From positions 1 to 64,000 of the forward strand of contig NZ_BPFD01000005.1 in the NCBI RefSeq assembly GCF_019655335.1: 64,000 nucleotides of DNA. The letters are read 5' to 3'. The DNA is from Shewanella hafniensis (lineage in GTDB: Bacteria; Pseudomonadota; Gammaproteobacteria; Enterobacterales; Shewanellaceae). The notes beneath the pieces are model-generated. The model had not been told where the DNA came from and did no database searches. It saw nothing but the letters and a program-made list of their open reading frames with translations. Shown here piece by piece: positions 47,917-56,624 of this stretch; positions within the stretch are counted from its first letter, which is position 1; every line of letters begins with the position of its first letter. The position numbers and the translations under genes were made by a program.

Positions 47917-49620
47917 ATGAGCAAGCGCGTTGTTATCGACCCTATCACACGTATCGAGGGTCACTTACGTATCGAAGTTGAAGTTGATGAAAATAACGTC
48001 ATCAGCAAGGCTTGGTCATCCTCCACACTCTGGCGCGGTATTGAAGTCATCCTCAAGGGCCGCACACCTATGGATGTTGGCCTTATTGTGCAACGTATCT
48101 GTGGTGTCTGTACCTATTCCCACTACCGCTGCGGCACTGAAGCGGTTGAGAACGCTCTGGGAATTCAAATTCCGTTGAACGCGAGATACTTACGTTCATT
48201 GATGCAAACCTCTTTATACATGCATGACCATATTGTGCATTTCTACCATCTACACGGTCTTGATTGGGTTGATGTGGTGTCTGCACTGAGCGCCGATCCT
48301 GCTAAAGCGGCACAAGTTGCCCTGCAATACACAGACCATCCCATAGCGGCGGGTGAAGGTGATTTAAGAGCCGTGCAAGAAAGAGTCAAAGGCTTTGTCG
48401 AAACCGGTAAATTAGGCCCCTTCGCCAACGCTTATTGGGGCAATGGCACCTATAAGTTTACGCCAGAGCAAAACCTTATCGCGCTATCTCACTATCTTAA
48501 AGCGCTTGAAGTACAACGTGTTGCGGCGGAAATGCTGGCCATCTTTGGTGGTAAATCACCCCATCCACAATCCGTTGTTGTTGGTGGTGTGACGTCGGTG
48601 CGTGACATGTTAAGCCCTGCTCGCCTGCAGGAATGGAAGCAAAAACATGCGACCGTGACTGACTTTATCCTGCGTGCTTATCAAGCGGATATCGTGATGG
48701 CGGCCGAAGCCTTTGGTACTGAGCCAAGCGTGCTAGGCGGCGTGAATGTGAAAAACTTCATGGCGACCGATGACTTTGTGTTAGCCAATGGCGAATACAT
48801 GTTCAATCAAGGCGTGATCATGAACGGCGACCTTGCCGGTGTCAGCGATGTAAACCCAGATCTGATTGCCGAAGACGTTAGCCATGCTTGGTATAGCGCC
48901 GATGCGCCGCAGCATCCCTATGACGGTACAACGATTCCTAATTACACTGGTTTTGTTGAACGCGATACCGTCTACGGCAAGCTGCCAACGCTGGATGGTG
49001 ATGGCAAATACTCTTGGGTGAAATCCCCCCGTTATCAAGGTGAACCTGTTGAAGTGGGTCCACTCGCCTGCCTATTGGTGAGTTATGCCCGCGGTAACAA
49101 AGTAGTCGTGGATTCGGTTAATGCCCTGCTCGCTCGTACTGGCTTACCCGTTGCCGCCCTATTTACCACTTTAGGTCGCACCGCAGCGCGGATGCTACAG
49201 ACAGTTATCGTCGCCCAGGAAGGGTTAAGAACCTTCGATGCGCTGCTGACGAATATTCAGTCCGATGAAGCAACCTATGTGAAGCCGGATATAGACCCAA
49301 GCAAAGAGTATGTCGGCCACGCCATGATCGAAGCGCCACGCGGCATGTTAAGCCACTGGATCCGCATTAAAAATGGGGTGATTGAGAACTATCAAGCCGT
49401 GGTACCAACTACCTGGAACGCAGGACCTGTGGATGCCAACGGTAAAATGGGTCCCTATGAAGCCTCTTTAATTGGCTTGAAACTGGAAGATCCTACTAAG
49501 CCCCTTGAGGTGATACGTATTATTCACTCATTTGACCCTTGCATGGCGTGTTCTGTACACGTGATGGATTTCAAAGGCCAAGCATTGAGCGAGTTCCGTG
49601 TCAGCCCCAATGGTCAATAA
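47917..49620 (+). CDS. hyaB: [NiFe]-hydrogenase large subunit
   Basis: The protein has 567 residues. The Ni-Fe site is bound by Cys62 and Cys65 (RICGVCTYSH) and by Cys542 and Cys545 (DPCMACSVH). Nineteen residues follow His548, the expected site where the maturation protease removes the C-terminal peptide after nickel insertion. It lies 3 bp after hyaA. The enzyme is a membrane-bound group 1 hydrogenase facing the periplasm; Shewanella relatives can take up or evolve hydrogen. Confidence 0.96.
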   Translation: MSKRVVIDPITRIEGHLRIEVEVDENNVISKAWSSSTLWRGIEVILKGRTPMDVGLIVQRICGVCTYSHYRCGTEAVENALGIQIPLNARYLRSLMQTSLYMHDHIVHFYHLHGLDWVDVVSALSADPAKAAQVALQYTDHPIAAGEGDLRAVQERVKGFVETGKLGPFANAYWGNGTYKFTPEQNLIALSHYLKALEVQRVAAEMLAIFGGKSPHPQSVVVGGVTSVRDMLSPARLQEWKQKHATVTDFILRAYQADIVMAAEAFGTEPSVLGGVNVKNFMATDDFVLANGEYMFNQGVIMNGDLAGVSDVNPDLIAEDVSHAWYSADAPQHPYDGTTIPNYTGFVERDTVYGKLPTLDGDGKYSWVKSPRYQGEPVEVGPLACLLVSYARGNKVVVDSVNALLARTGLPVAALFTTLGRTAARMLQTVIVAQEGLRTFDALLTNIQSDEATYVKPDIDPSKEYVGHAMIEAPRGMLSHWIRIKNGVIENYQAVVPTTWNAGPVDANGKMGPYEASLIGLKLEDPTKPLEVIRIIHSFDPCMACSVHVMDFKGQALSEFRVSPNGQ

Positions 49621-49639
49621 TCGAGGGAGGGAACGCAAA

Positions 49640-50314
49640 ATGAACCATTCTGCAACCCGCATTCGGACACTGGTTTTTAGTCCGGCAATACGGATTTTTC
49701 ACTGGCTCAGGGCACTGTCAATTCTTGTGCTAGTGATCACCGGATTCTATATTGCTTGGCCGTTTCTTGTGGCGCCTGAAAGTACGGATGTGCTCGTACA
49801 AGGCTGGATCCGCTTCGCTCATCTGATTTGCGGTTTTGTACTAACCGCAATCACTTTAGTGCGCTTCTACCTGTATTTTTTCAGCCGAAGCGACATCGAG
49901 CGGCGCTCATTTCGCGATGTGATGAGTGTAAAAAGTTGGATCACTCAGCTGAAATCTTACTTATGGATGGGGCACTTACATAAAGCGGGTGTCTATGGAC
50001 CGCTGCAATTTGTGACTTATGTAGCAATCTCACTGGTCGCTCTTGTGATATGTATAACGGGTCTGGTGTTGTACGCCAATGTGTATCACCAAGGTTTAGG
50101 TGGGATGCTTTGGGGCAGCGCCGCTTGGATCACGGCACAAATGGGTGGGCTAGCACAGGTTAGGATTTGGCATCATTACTTAACTTGGGCATTTGTTATC
50201 TTTGTGGTTATCCACGTCTATATGGCGGTTTGGTCAGGGATACGCTTCAAACATAACTCAGTTGACTCGATTGTCTCTGGCTATGACTACCCAAAGCCAG
50301 ACTCACACCACTAG
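49640..50314 (+). CDS. hyaC: Hydrogenase cytochrome b subunit
   Basis: I place the start at the ATG at 49640, after GGGAGG, giving 224 residues; the open frame to 49598 overlaps hyaB. Four membrane segments are visible, with heme-ligand histidines in RIFHWLRALS, FAHLICGFVL and the C-terminal HHYLTWAFVIFVVIHVYMAVW. The subunit transfers electrons between HyaA and the quinone pool. It begins 19 bp after hyaB. Confidence 0.94.
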   Translation: MNHSATRIRTLVFSPAIRIFHWLRALSILVLVITGFYIAWPFLVAPESTDVLVQGWIRFAHLICGFVLTAITLVRFYLYFFSRSDIERRSFRDVMSVKSWITQLKSYLWMGHLHKAGVYGPLQFVTYVAISLVALVICITGLVLYANVYHQGLGGMLWGSAAWITAQMGGLAQVRIWHHYLTWAFVIFVVIHVYMAVWSGIRFKHNSVDSIVSGYDYPKPDSHH

Positions 50315-50321
50315 GAGTCCA

Positions 50322-50879
50322 ATGAAGATATTGCTACTCGGTATTGGCAATGTCCTGTACGCCGATGAAGGCATCGGCGTACATTTTGTCAATTACATCG
50401 CTGATAATTATCAGTTTACCCATGAGTCTCACCAGCTGAAGCTGCTCGATGGCGGCACCTTGGCCCAGGGACTCATTCCCATTATTTGCCAATATGATTA
50501 TTTAATCGTGGTCGATACTGTCAATGCCAATGGCGTAGAAGCGGGCGAAGTCTACTTCTTCGATTTTGATAAGGCTCCGAAGGAAATCGACTGGCAAGGC
50601 AGCGCCCATGAAGTCGAAATGCTGCAAACCCTCAATATGATGGAAATGGTTGGCGACAGACCTAAGACCTTTGTGCTGGGCGTCACCCCAACCGTGCTCG
50701 AACCTATGGTGCTGGGCTTGACTCCTAAAGTCGCCGCAGCAGTGCCGTTAATGGAATCAACTTTGTTATCCCACTTAGCCTCCCTTGGGTTCACTGCAAC
50801 GCGTGTTGCCGAGCACAGTATCGACTCGCTGATCCCTGACTCTTATAAACGCGGCGTTACTACTAGTGAAAGCATATAG
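50322..50879 (+). CDS. hyaD: Hydrogenase maturation protease
   Basis: The protein has 185 residues, starting at the ATG at 50322 after AGGAG; the same frame is open upstream inside hyaC but is not coding there. GIGNVLYADEGIGVHF carries the first nickel-binding Glu of the HyaD/HybD fold, followed by LDGGTLAQGL and a histidine in GSAHEVEML. It cleaves the C-terminal peptide of the large subunit once nickel is in place. It starts 7 bp after hyaC. Confidence 0.93.
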   Translation: MKILLLGIGNVLYADEGIGVHFVNYIADNYQFTHESHQLKLLDGGTLAQGLIPIICQYDYLIVVDTVNANGVEAGEVYFFDFDKAPKEIDWQGSAHEVEMLQTLNMMEMVGDRPKTFVLGVTPTVLEPMVLGLTPKVAAAVPLMESTLLSHLASLGFTATRVAEHSIDSLIPDSYKRGVTTSESI

Positions 50880-50882
50880 AAG

Positions 50883-52805
50883 ATGAAAAACATCAGATTC
50901 GATTTTACCTGCTCACGTCAGGTGCCTTTGTACGCGCATTTATGTAATCAATATCTAAATTACAGTGAGCTAAATATCAGCATAGGCTGTGATGGCCAAC
51001 ATGACTTTGGTCAGCACAGTTACTTTATTGAAGCCCAGGGCGAGCAGACTCAACTCGAGCAACTGGCCGATGCCATTGCCGCGGACTTTTTGATTTCCGC
51101 TTGGTTAATTGACTCCAGCATTAAAGCCATCGACGAGCCCCAAGGCGGCAAAACCTTACTGCCCTTTCCACAGTCTGGATCGAGCCCTGCCATAGTGCCT
51201 TTTTGCCAGCATTGTTATCCGTTGATTGGCGATAATCAGTCGGCGAAGTTTGGCACACTCGATTTAATTTGTCCTTGCTGCAAGGGCGAAACACAATTAA
51301 CGCCAGCACAAAAAGCCTTAACCTTGTCAGATATAAAAGCCTTGGCACAGTGGCTGCTGACACAAGGCCCACTGACATTAGCGGCCGCCGATGATCTGCA
51401 AATCAGCCTGACACCGTTTGCTCAGCCCTTAAGCGAGCGGCCACAACTGTTAATTTGTAATCCCAATACGTTGAACGCCCATTTTTGCCTGAATGATGCG
51501 CAGGTGCTCGCGCTTTCGAGTATTGAAAAGCCGCTTATCTGCGCCAGACCCACGCAAGAACACGATAAACTCAGTGCGCCACTGTACGACATTTGTTTTG
51601 CCTACAGCCGGGTGATTTTAGTGCTCGGGGAAGTATTGCGGCAAAAAGGGGTCGATTGGGTTTACATTAAAGGGCCGCATAATAGACCCAAACTGGCATG
51701 GGTCGATGGCGCTTGGGCACAAATTGCCAGTAACGATTTAGGCTCAACGCAGGTTCAAACCAAGCACTTTATCGCTCCAGAACCCTTAAGGGAAAAAGTC
51801 AGTCTTCACGGTTATCATGCCCAATGGCAAGCGGCGAAACGGTCACGCTCCCATCAAGGCGAACTGAGTGTAGCGGTATTAGCTCAATCGAGTGAAGCGG
51901 CTCATGCAGCTAACACCTTTGCCGCTAACGCAGGTGCCGATAATACAGGTGTCGCTAATGGTGAAATTGAGCATGCTGGCACGCAACACGGCGATACCGA
52001 AAATCATACCATCGCGGACGCAGCGTTATTCAGTGCCTTACTCAAGGGAAAATTTACCAGCCACAGACAGGCAAAAAATGCCGCGGTCATTTACTTAAGC
52101 CATACCCACGCCAGTCAAATTGTCACCTGCGATAATAAGGGCGACACCGAACTCTTCTTTGCACTGCCCGAGCTGCCCGATAACGGTTACGAAATCTTCC
52201 ATCAACTGGACTGCAGCCCACAAAAAGCCGTGGCACAGAAGTTTAAAAGCCTGTTCCCCGACGATTATTTAAAACTCCTGAGCCTAAAGCTTCACGGCAG
52301 ACGGGACAACTTGCAAAGCCTGTGGGCCATTGCCGCCATTTTAATTGGCCTCAATCCCCAAGATGAAACGCAAAATCAAGCAAGGCTCAGCGATGCACTG
52401 ATGGCCGCTGCCATGCGTTACCACGGTGCCAATGCCCCGCGTATCGATTATCCCCTGACCAAAGGTGAAGCCCACCGCAGCCTGAATTGGTGTAAAACCT
52501 TAGGCACAGTCTTGAGTTTTCGTATCGCAGGGAATAACGACCCGAGTCAGCTTGCCTTTGCGATGCAAGACTCGCTGGCAGATTATCTTTCTAACTGGTT
52601 AGAACATATCGATTTAAATATCGGCGTACACAATGTTGCCTTAGCGGGTAATGAGTTAACGAATGAAACTCTGTGTAAACGCATCAGTTTACGCTTAGGC
52701 AAAAACTTTCCCTTAGTGGTCAATCGTAGTCTAGATTTAGACGGCGATAACTTAGCCGTTGGCGCACTTTACGTTAAGCAGCGCCAACTCAATGCCCATG
52801 ATTAG
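50883..52805 (+). CDS. HypF-like paralogue, probable hydrogenase accessory protein
   Basis: The protein has 640 residues and begins 3 bp after hyaD. An N-terminal part of about 75 residues resembles an acylphosphatase-like fold without its usual arginine motif. A zinc-finger-like pair FCQHCYPL and ICPCCKGE lies near residues 107-140. The last 170 residues parallel the HypF C-terminus: IAAILIGL, NVALAGNELTNETLCKRIS and LDLDGDNLAVGALYV correspond to HypF LACALGLIE, TVLCGGVFQNKYLLEYCLS and PINDGGIALGQLWY. The metal-site HHHAH of HypF is not conserved. A low-complexity Ala/Asn linker lies near residues 336-376. HydE of epsilon-proteobacterial hydrogenase operons occupies the same place, but equivalence is unproven. 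Confidence 0.65.
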   Translation: MKNIRFDFTCSRQVPLYAHLCNQYLNYSELNISIGCDGQHDFGQHSYFIEAQGEQTQLEQLADAIAADFLISAWLIDSSIKAIDEPQGGKTLLPFPQSGSSPAIVPFCQHCYPLIGDNQSAKFGTLDLICPCCKGETQLTPAQKALTLSDIKALAQWLLTQGPLTLAAADDLQISLTPFAQPLSERPQLLICNPNTLNAHFCLNDAQVLALSSIEKPLICARPTQEHDKLSAPLYDICFAYSRVILVLGEVLRQKGVDWVYIKGPHNRPKLAWVDGAWAQIASNDLGSTQVQTKHFIAPEPLREKVSLHGYHAQWQAAKRSRSHQGELSVAVLAQSSEAAHAANTFAANAGADNTGVANGEIEHAGTQHGDTENHTIADAALFSALLKGKFTSHRQAKNAAVIYLSHTHASQIVTCDNKGDTELFFALPELPDNGYEIFHQLDCSPQKAVAQKFKSLFPDDYLKLLSLKLHGRRDNLQSLWAIAAILIGLNPQDETQNQARLSDALMAAAMRYHGANAPRIDYPLTKGEAHRSLNWCKTLGTVLSFRIAGNNDPSQLAFAMQDSLADYLSNWLEHIDLNIGVHNVALAGNELTNETLCKRISLRLGKNFPLVVNRSLDLDGDNLAVGALYVKQRQLNAHD

Positions 52806-52830
52806 GAGGCCAAAAGTTAAGTCACAACGC

Positions 52831-55317
52831 ATGCAGCCACATAGACATAATAGTCGCCACAAAAAGCACAGTGATCTGCAGATAAAGCGCAGGCTGGCAT
52901 TGGAATACCTTGTCCACAAAGGCGCCGCGCTAAAGCGTTGTCAGCTACACGTCACTGGCATAGTGCAAGGGGTGGGATTTCGCCCCTTTGTCTATCGTTA
53001 TGCCCTTGAATTTCAACTGACGGGCACTGTGCTCAACAATGCCAAGGGCGTGACCATTGAGCTGCAAGGCACGGATGAAAACCTCACGCAATTTATCACA
53101 ACGCTCAATACCACCCCGCCGCCACTGGCCCGTATCGACAATATCACCAAAACACCGCTGCCGATTTTGCTAAGCGAAACCACATTTGAAATTATAAAAA
53201 GCGACAGCCATGAGGACGATGATCCAAGTTCACCAATGGGTGCACAGGTGGCAGTATCGGCGGATAAAAGTACCTGCCAAGATTGCTTGAACGACATGCA
53301 TAATCCTGATGATCGCCACTTTGGCTATGCCTTTACCAACTGCACAAATTGTGGCCCAAGATATACAATTATCAATGCCTTACCCTATGATAGACACAAC
53401 ACTGCTATGGCCGATTTTGACATGTGCCCCGAGTGCGCCAAAGCATATCAAAACCCACTCGACCGCCGCTATCATGCCCAGCCAGTCAGTTGCCCCGTTT
53501 GCGGCCCCAGACTCAGTTTAAAAACGCCCCAAGGGGAATGCATCCTTCCCAATGCCTCAAATGTCAGCGCACCTGAATTGGGTACGGACCTTGCGGTACT
53601 TCAAGCTGCGGCAGACAGATTACGCCAAGGGCAGATTCTGGCAATTAAAGGATTGGGCGGATTTCACTTAATCTGTGATGCCCGAAGTGACAATGCCGTC
53701 AACGCACTCAGGCTGCGAAAACAGCGCCAAGCCAAGCCGCTAGCTGTGATGATGGCGGATATCACCATGGCGCAGCACTATGTCACAGGGACGGATGCCG
53801 AGTGGCGAGTATTGAGTTCGCAGGAGCGGCCCATAGTGCTGATGAGTAGCCGAAGCGATCATGATCTCAGCTTAGCTGTCGCCCCCAATCTGAATAAACT
53901 CGGGGTATTTTTGCCCTACACACCGCTACATCATTTACTGTTAGGGCTCTTCAAAGGGCCATTAGTCGCGACCAGCGCGAATCTGTCAGGTGAGCCTATC
54001 ATCACAGATTGTGACGAGCTTATTCACCACTTAAGCCATGTAGTGGATGCAATAGTCGATCATAATCGGCCGATTATTAACGGCTGTGATGATAGTGTAG
54101 TGCAAGTCATTCAGCCCAACGTGGATTCGCCTGCAGAGGTGCAAGCGCTGCGACTCGCCCGTGGTTATGCGCCGTTAAGTTTCCCCTTAGAGATACCGTT
54201 AACCCAATCGATTTTGGCCGTGGGCGCACAGCAAAAAAATGCCATCGCCTTAGGCTTTGGTAATAATGTGTTTTTAAGTCCCCATATTGGTGACCTGTTC
54301 AGTGTCAGCGCCGAGCAATATTTTGAGCGCACCTTAGCCACTTTTGCTCGGTTGTATCACTTTACGCCAAATCTCATTATTCGCGATAAACACCCAGATT
54401 ATGCCCCGTCACGCTGGGCTGAAATGCACTCACACTCGAGTGTAAAACTTAGCGATATCAGCCAAAGCCAATGTTTAACTGTGCAACATCACCATGCCCA
54501 TGTGCTCAGCGTAATGGCGGTTAATCAATATCGAGATCCCGTATTGGGCTTTAGTTTTGACGGTACCGGGCTTGGCGACGATGGCAGTTTATGGGGCGGC
54601 GAAGTGCTATTAACGACGCTCGATAAAGCCAAACGACTGGCGCACTTTGAGCCTATAGCCCTGCTGGGCGGCGAACAAGCCATTAAGCAACCTGTGCGGT
54701 TGTTACTGGCATTATTGTTCGAGCAGATGAGCCTCGATGCCGTGCTCGCGCTGAACTTGCCCATTATCTGCAGTATGAGCTCAAATACCTTAACTAATTT
54801 ATATAAGATCTGGCAGAACGGCAGCGCACTTAAAAGCTCATCGGTCGGACGCTTGTTCGATGCCCTCGCCTGCGCCTTAGGCTTAATCGAAACCACACTG
54901 TTTGAAGGTCAAGCTGGCATGGCAATAGAAGCCGCGGCCAATCGCGCCGATGCATTAGCCCTTGAAGCCATGTCGCTTAACTTACCTATTAACATCGACC
55001 AGTGGCGCAGCAGTGAGATATTCAAGCAGATTGTTGAATTAATGACTGAAAAACCGCTAAAAGACAACAGAAGAGATGCCATCGCCCGCGCCTTTTTACA
55101 TACATTAGGCGATGCTATCTGCGACTATTCCGCCCAGTACAAACACCTTCCAACCGTGCTCTGCGGCGGCGTATTTCAAAATAAATACCTCTTGGAATAC
55201 TGCCTCAGCAAGCTCAGCGCCCAAGGCAATCAAGTGTTATCCAGTAAACAGATCCCCATCAATGATGGCGGCATCGCCCTAGGTCAACTTTGGTATGGCA
55301 TTCATCAGAATCATTAA
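52831..55317 (+). CDS. hypF: Carbamoyltransferase HypF
   Basis: I use the ATG at 52831 (828 residues), but it lies 21 nt from the only strong Shine-Dalgarno (AGGAGG, 52804-52809), so the start is uncertain; the frame is open back to 52759. Domains in order: acylphosphatase (VTGIVQGVGFRPFVYRY), two zinc fingers (CQDCLNDMHNPDDRHFGYAF, CPECAKAYQNPLDRRYHAQP), YrdC-like (AIKGLGGFHLICDA) and Kae1-like (QHHHAHVLSV, SFDGTGLGDDGSLWGGE). The protein makes the carbamoyl precursor of the CN ligands of the NiFe site. It opens hypFBCDEA. Confidence 0.93.
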   Translation: MQPHRHNSRHKKHSDLQIKRRLALEYLVHKGAALKRCQLHVTGIVQGVGFRPFVYRYALEFQLTGTVLNNAKGVTIELQGTDENLTQFITTLNTTPPPLARIDNITKTPLPILLSETTFEIIKSDSHEDDDPSSPMGAQVAVSADKSTCQDCLNDMHNPDDRHFGYAFTNCTNCGPRYTIINALPYDRHNTAMADFDMCPECAKAYQNPLDRRYHAQPVSCPVCGPRLSLKTPQGECILPNASNVSAPELGTDLAVLQAAADRLRQGQILAIKGLGGFHLICDARSDNAVNALRLRKQRQAKPLAVMMADITMAQHYVTGTDAEWRVLSSQERPIVLMSSRSDHDLSLAVAPNLNKLGVFLPYTPLHHLLLGLFKGPLVATSANLSGEPIITDCDELIHHLSHVVDAIVDHNRPIINGCDDSVVQVIQPNVDSPAEVQALRLARGYAPLSFPLEIPLTQSILAVGAQQKNAIALGFGNNVFLSPHIGDLFSVSAEQYFERTLATFARLYHFTPNLIIRDKHPDYAPSRWAEMHSHSSVKLSDISQSQCLTVQHHHAHVLSVMAVNQYRDPVLGFSFDGTGLGDDGSLWGGEVLLTTLDKAKRLAHFEPIALLGGEQAIKQPVRLLLALLFEQMSLDAVLALNLPIICSMSSNTLTNLYKIWQNGSALKSSSVGRLFDALACALGLIETTLFEGQAGMAIEAAANRADALALEAMSLNLPINIDQWRSSEIFKQIVELMTEKPLKDNRRDAIARAFLHTLGDAICDYSAQYKHLPTVLCGGVFQNKYLLEYCLSKLSAQGNQVLSSKQIPINDGGIALGQLWYGIHQNH

Positions 55318-55337
55318 CCTTACTGATTTGATAACCC

Positions 55338-55387
55338 TTGATGTTCGCGCGGTCATTTTTTATCCCCATAAACCTGACGAACATCAA
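55338..55387. promoter_or_regulatory. Long-spaced inverted repeat upstream of hypB
   Basis: TTGATGTTCG (55338-55347) and CGAACATCAA (55378-55387) are exact inverted copies with a 30-bp spacer. Each arm carries an FNR-like half-site TTGAT/ATCAA. They lie in the 189-bp gap between hypF and hypB, the only sizeable gap in the hya-hyp run. The role is inferred: an internal promoter operator or an RNA stem. Confidence 0.5.
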
Positions 55388-55506
55388 AGATCTGCAGCGC
55401 AATTTGTATCACACTCAACATTAGCGTAACCAAATTAACGATTCGTACATCAATCATTATTTGTCAGGCAAAGTCCTCGTACTCTGCCGATACAAGGAGA
55501 GGTAAA

Positions 55507-56316
55507 ATGTGTAAAGACTGCGGCTGCTCCCTTACCCGCCACGACCATGATCATCTAGGCGCGCATGCCCATAGCCATGAGCATAGCCATGAGCATAGCC
55601 ATGACCATTCACATACTCATGAGCATAGCCATCAAGAGTTACACACCAATCCTCAGTTAAACGATAAAAAAACCTTATCAGTCATCCACAAAATTTTAGA
55701 TAAAAATGATATCGAAGCTGGACATAACCGCGCCCACTTTGAGACACATAACATCACGGCCTTCAACATCATGAGTAGCCCTGGCAGTGGCAAAACCACC
55801 CTATTAGAAAATCTCAAAGAATACACGCAGCTCAACTATGCGGTGATCGAGGGCGACTTAGAAACCTCACGCGATGCAGACCGCCTCCTCGCTAAAGGTA
55901 TTACAGCCTATCAAATTCAAACGGGCAGTGCCTGTCACCTCGACGCCTTTATGGTGCACGGTGCACTGCATCATCTGCCACTTGAAGGGCTGGATATTTG
56001 TTTCGTTGAAAACGTCGGTAATCTTGTCTGCCCAGCCAGTTATGACGTAGGTACACACAAAAATATCGTGCTGCTATCAGTGCCTGAAGGCGATGATAAG
56101 ATTGAGAAATATCCCGTGATGTTCCGCCGGGCCGATGTTGTGTTTATCACTAAGTGCGATCTACTGCCCTATTTTGATTTCAAGCTAGACGAAGCCAAAG
56201 CGCAGCTTAAAAAACTCAATCCAACAACTCAAATCATTGAAGTCTCAATTAAAGACGGCGACTCCATGCAGGCTGTGGCCGCTTGGCTTAAAGACAACAT
56301 TCGAGGTGCACAATAA
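55507..56316 (+). CDS. hypB: Nickel-binding GTPase HypB
   Basis: The protein has 269 residues. It starts with the high-affinity nickel motif CKDCGC, then a histidine-rich segment (about 12-42) with repeats of HSHEHSHEHSHDHS. The GTPase domain has P-loop SSPGSGKTTLLE, metal site CHLDAF, and TKCDLLPY for guanine recognition. It delivers nickel to the large subunit together with HypA. GGAGAGG precedes the ATG. Its stop overlaps the hypC start by 1 bp. Confidence 0.96.
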   Translation: MCKDCGCSLTRHDHDHLGAHAHSHEHSHEHSHDHSHTHEHSHQELHTNPQLNDKKTLSVIHKILDKNDIEAGHNRAHFETHNITAFNIMSSPGSGKTTLLENLKEYTQLNYAVIEGDLETSRDADRLLAKGITAYQIQTGSACHLDAFMVHGALHHLPLEGLDICFVENVGNLVCPASYDVGTHKNIVLLSVPEGDDKIEKYPVMFRRADVVFITKCDLLPYFDFKLDEAKAQLKKLNPTTQIIEVSIKDGDSMQAVAAWLKDNIRGAQ

Positions 56317-56561
56317 TGTGCTTGTCCATACCTTCCCAAGTGGTGGCGGTCGATGTTGAGCGCCAGAGCGTCACAGTCGACACCTTAGGCGTGCGCCGCG
56401 ATGTCAGCAGTCATTTGATGAATGAACCGCTGGAGATTGGCGACTATGTGCTGATCCATATTGGCTTTGTGATGAACAAAATCGATAAGGAAGATGCGCA
56501 GCAAAGCATTGACCTATACCAAGAAATCGTCACTAAACTCGAAAACGAAGCCATACACTGA
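56316..56561 (+). CDS. hypC: Hydrogenase assembly chaperone HypC
   Basis: The protein has 81 residues and starts with MCLSIPSQVV. The invariant Cys2, exposed after Met removal, binds the Fe(CN)2CO unit with HypD and the large subunit. The HypC fold continues in VDTLGVRRDVSSHL and GDYVLIHIGFVMNKID. The gene overlaps hypB by 1 bp. Confidence 0.95.
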   Translation: MCLSIPSQVVAVDVERQSVTVDTLGVRRDVSSHLMNEPLEIGDYVLIHIGFVMNKIDKEDAQQSIDLYQEIVTKLENEAIH

Positions 56562-56624
56562 TCATCAACAATGCAAGATTGAGTAGCAAGGCACGCACCC
56601 TATCGAGTGCACCGAGGAAAGAGC

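Noticed and set aside
55560-55635. Short repeats in hypB considered as a CRISPR or tandem-repeat locus
   Set aside because: The repeats are in frame, encode the well-known HypB histidine stretch and have no unique spacers.
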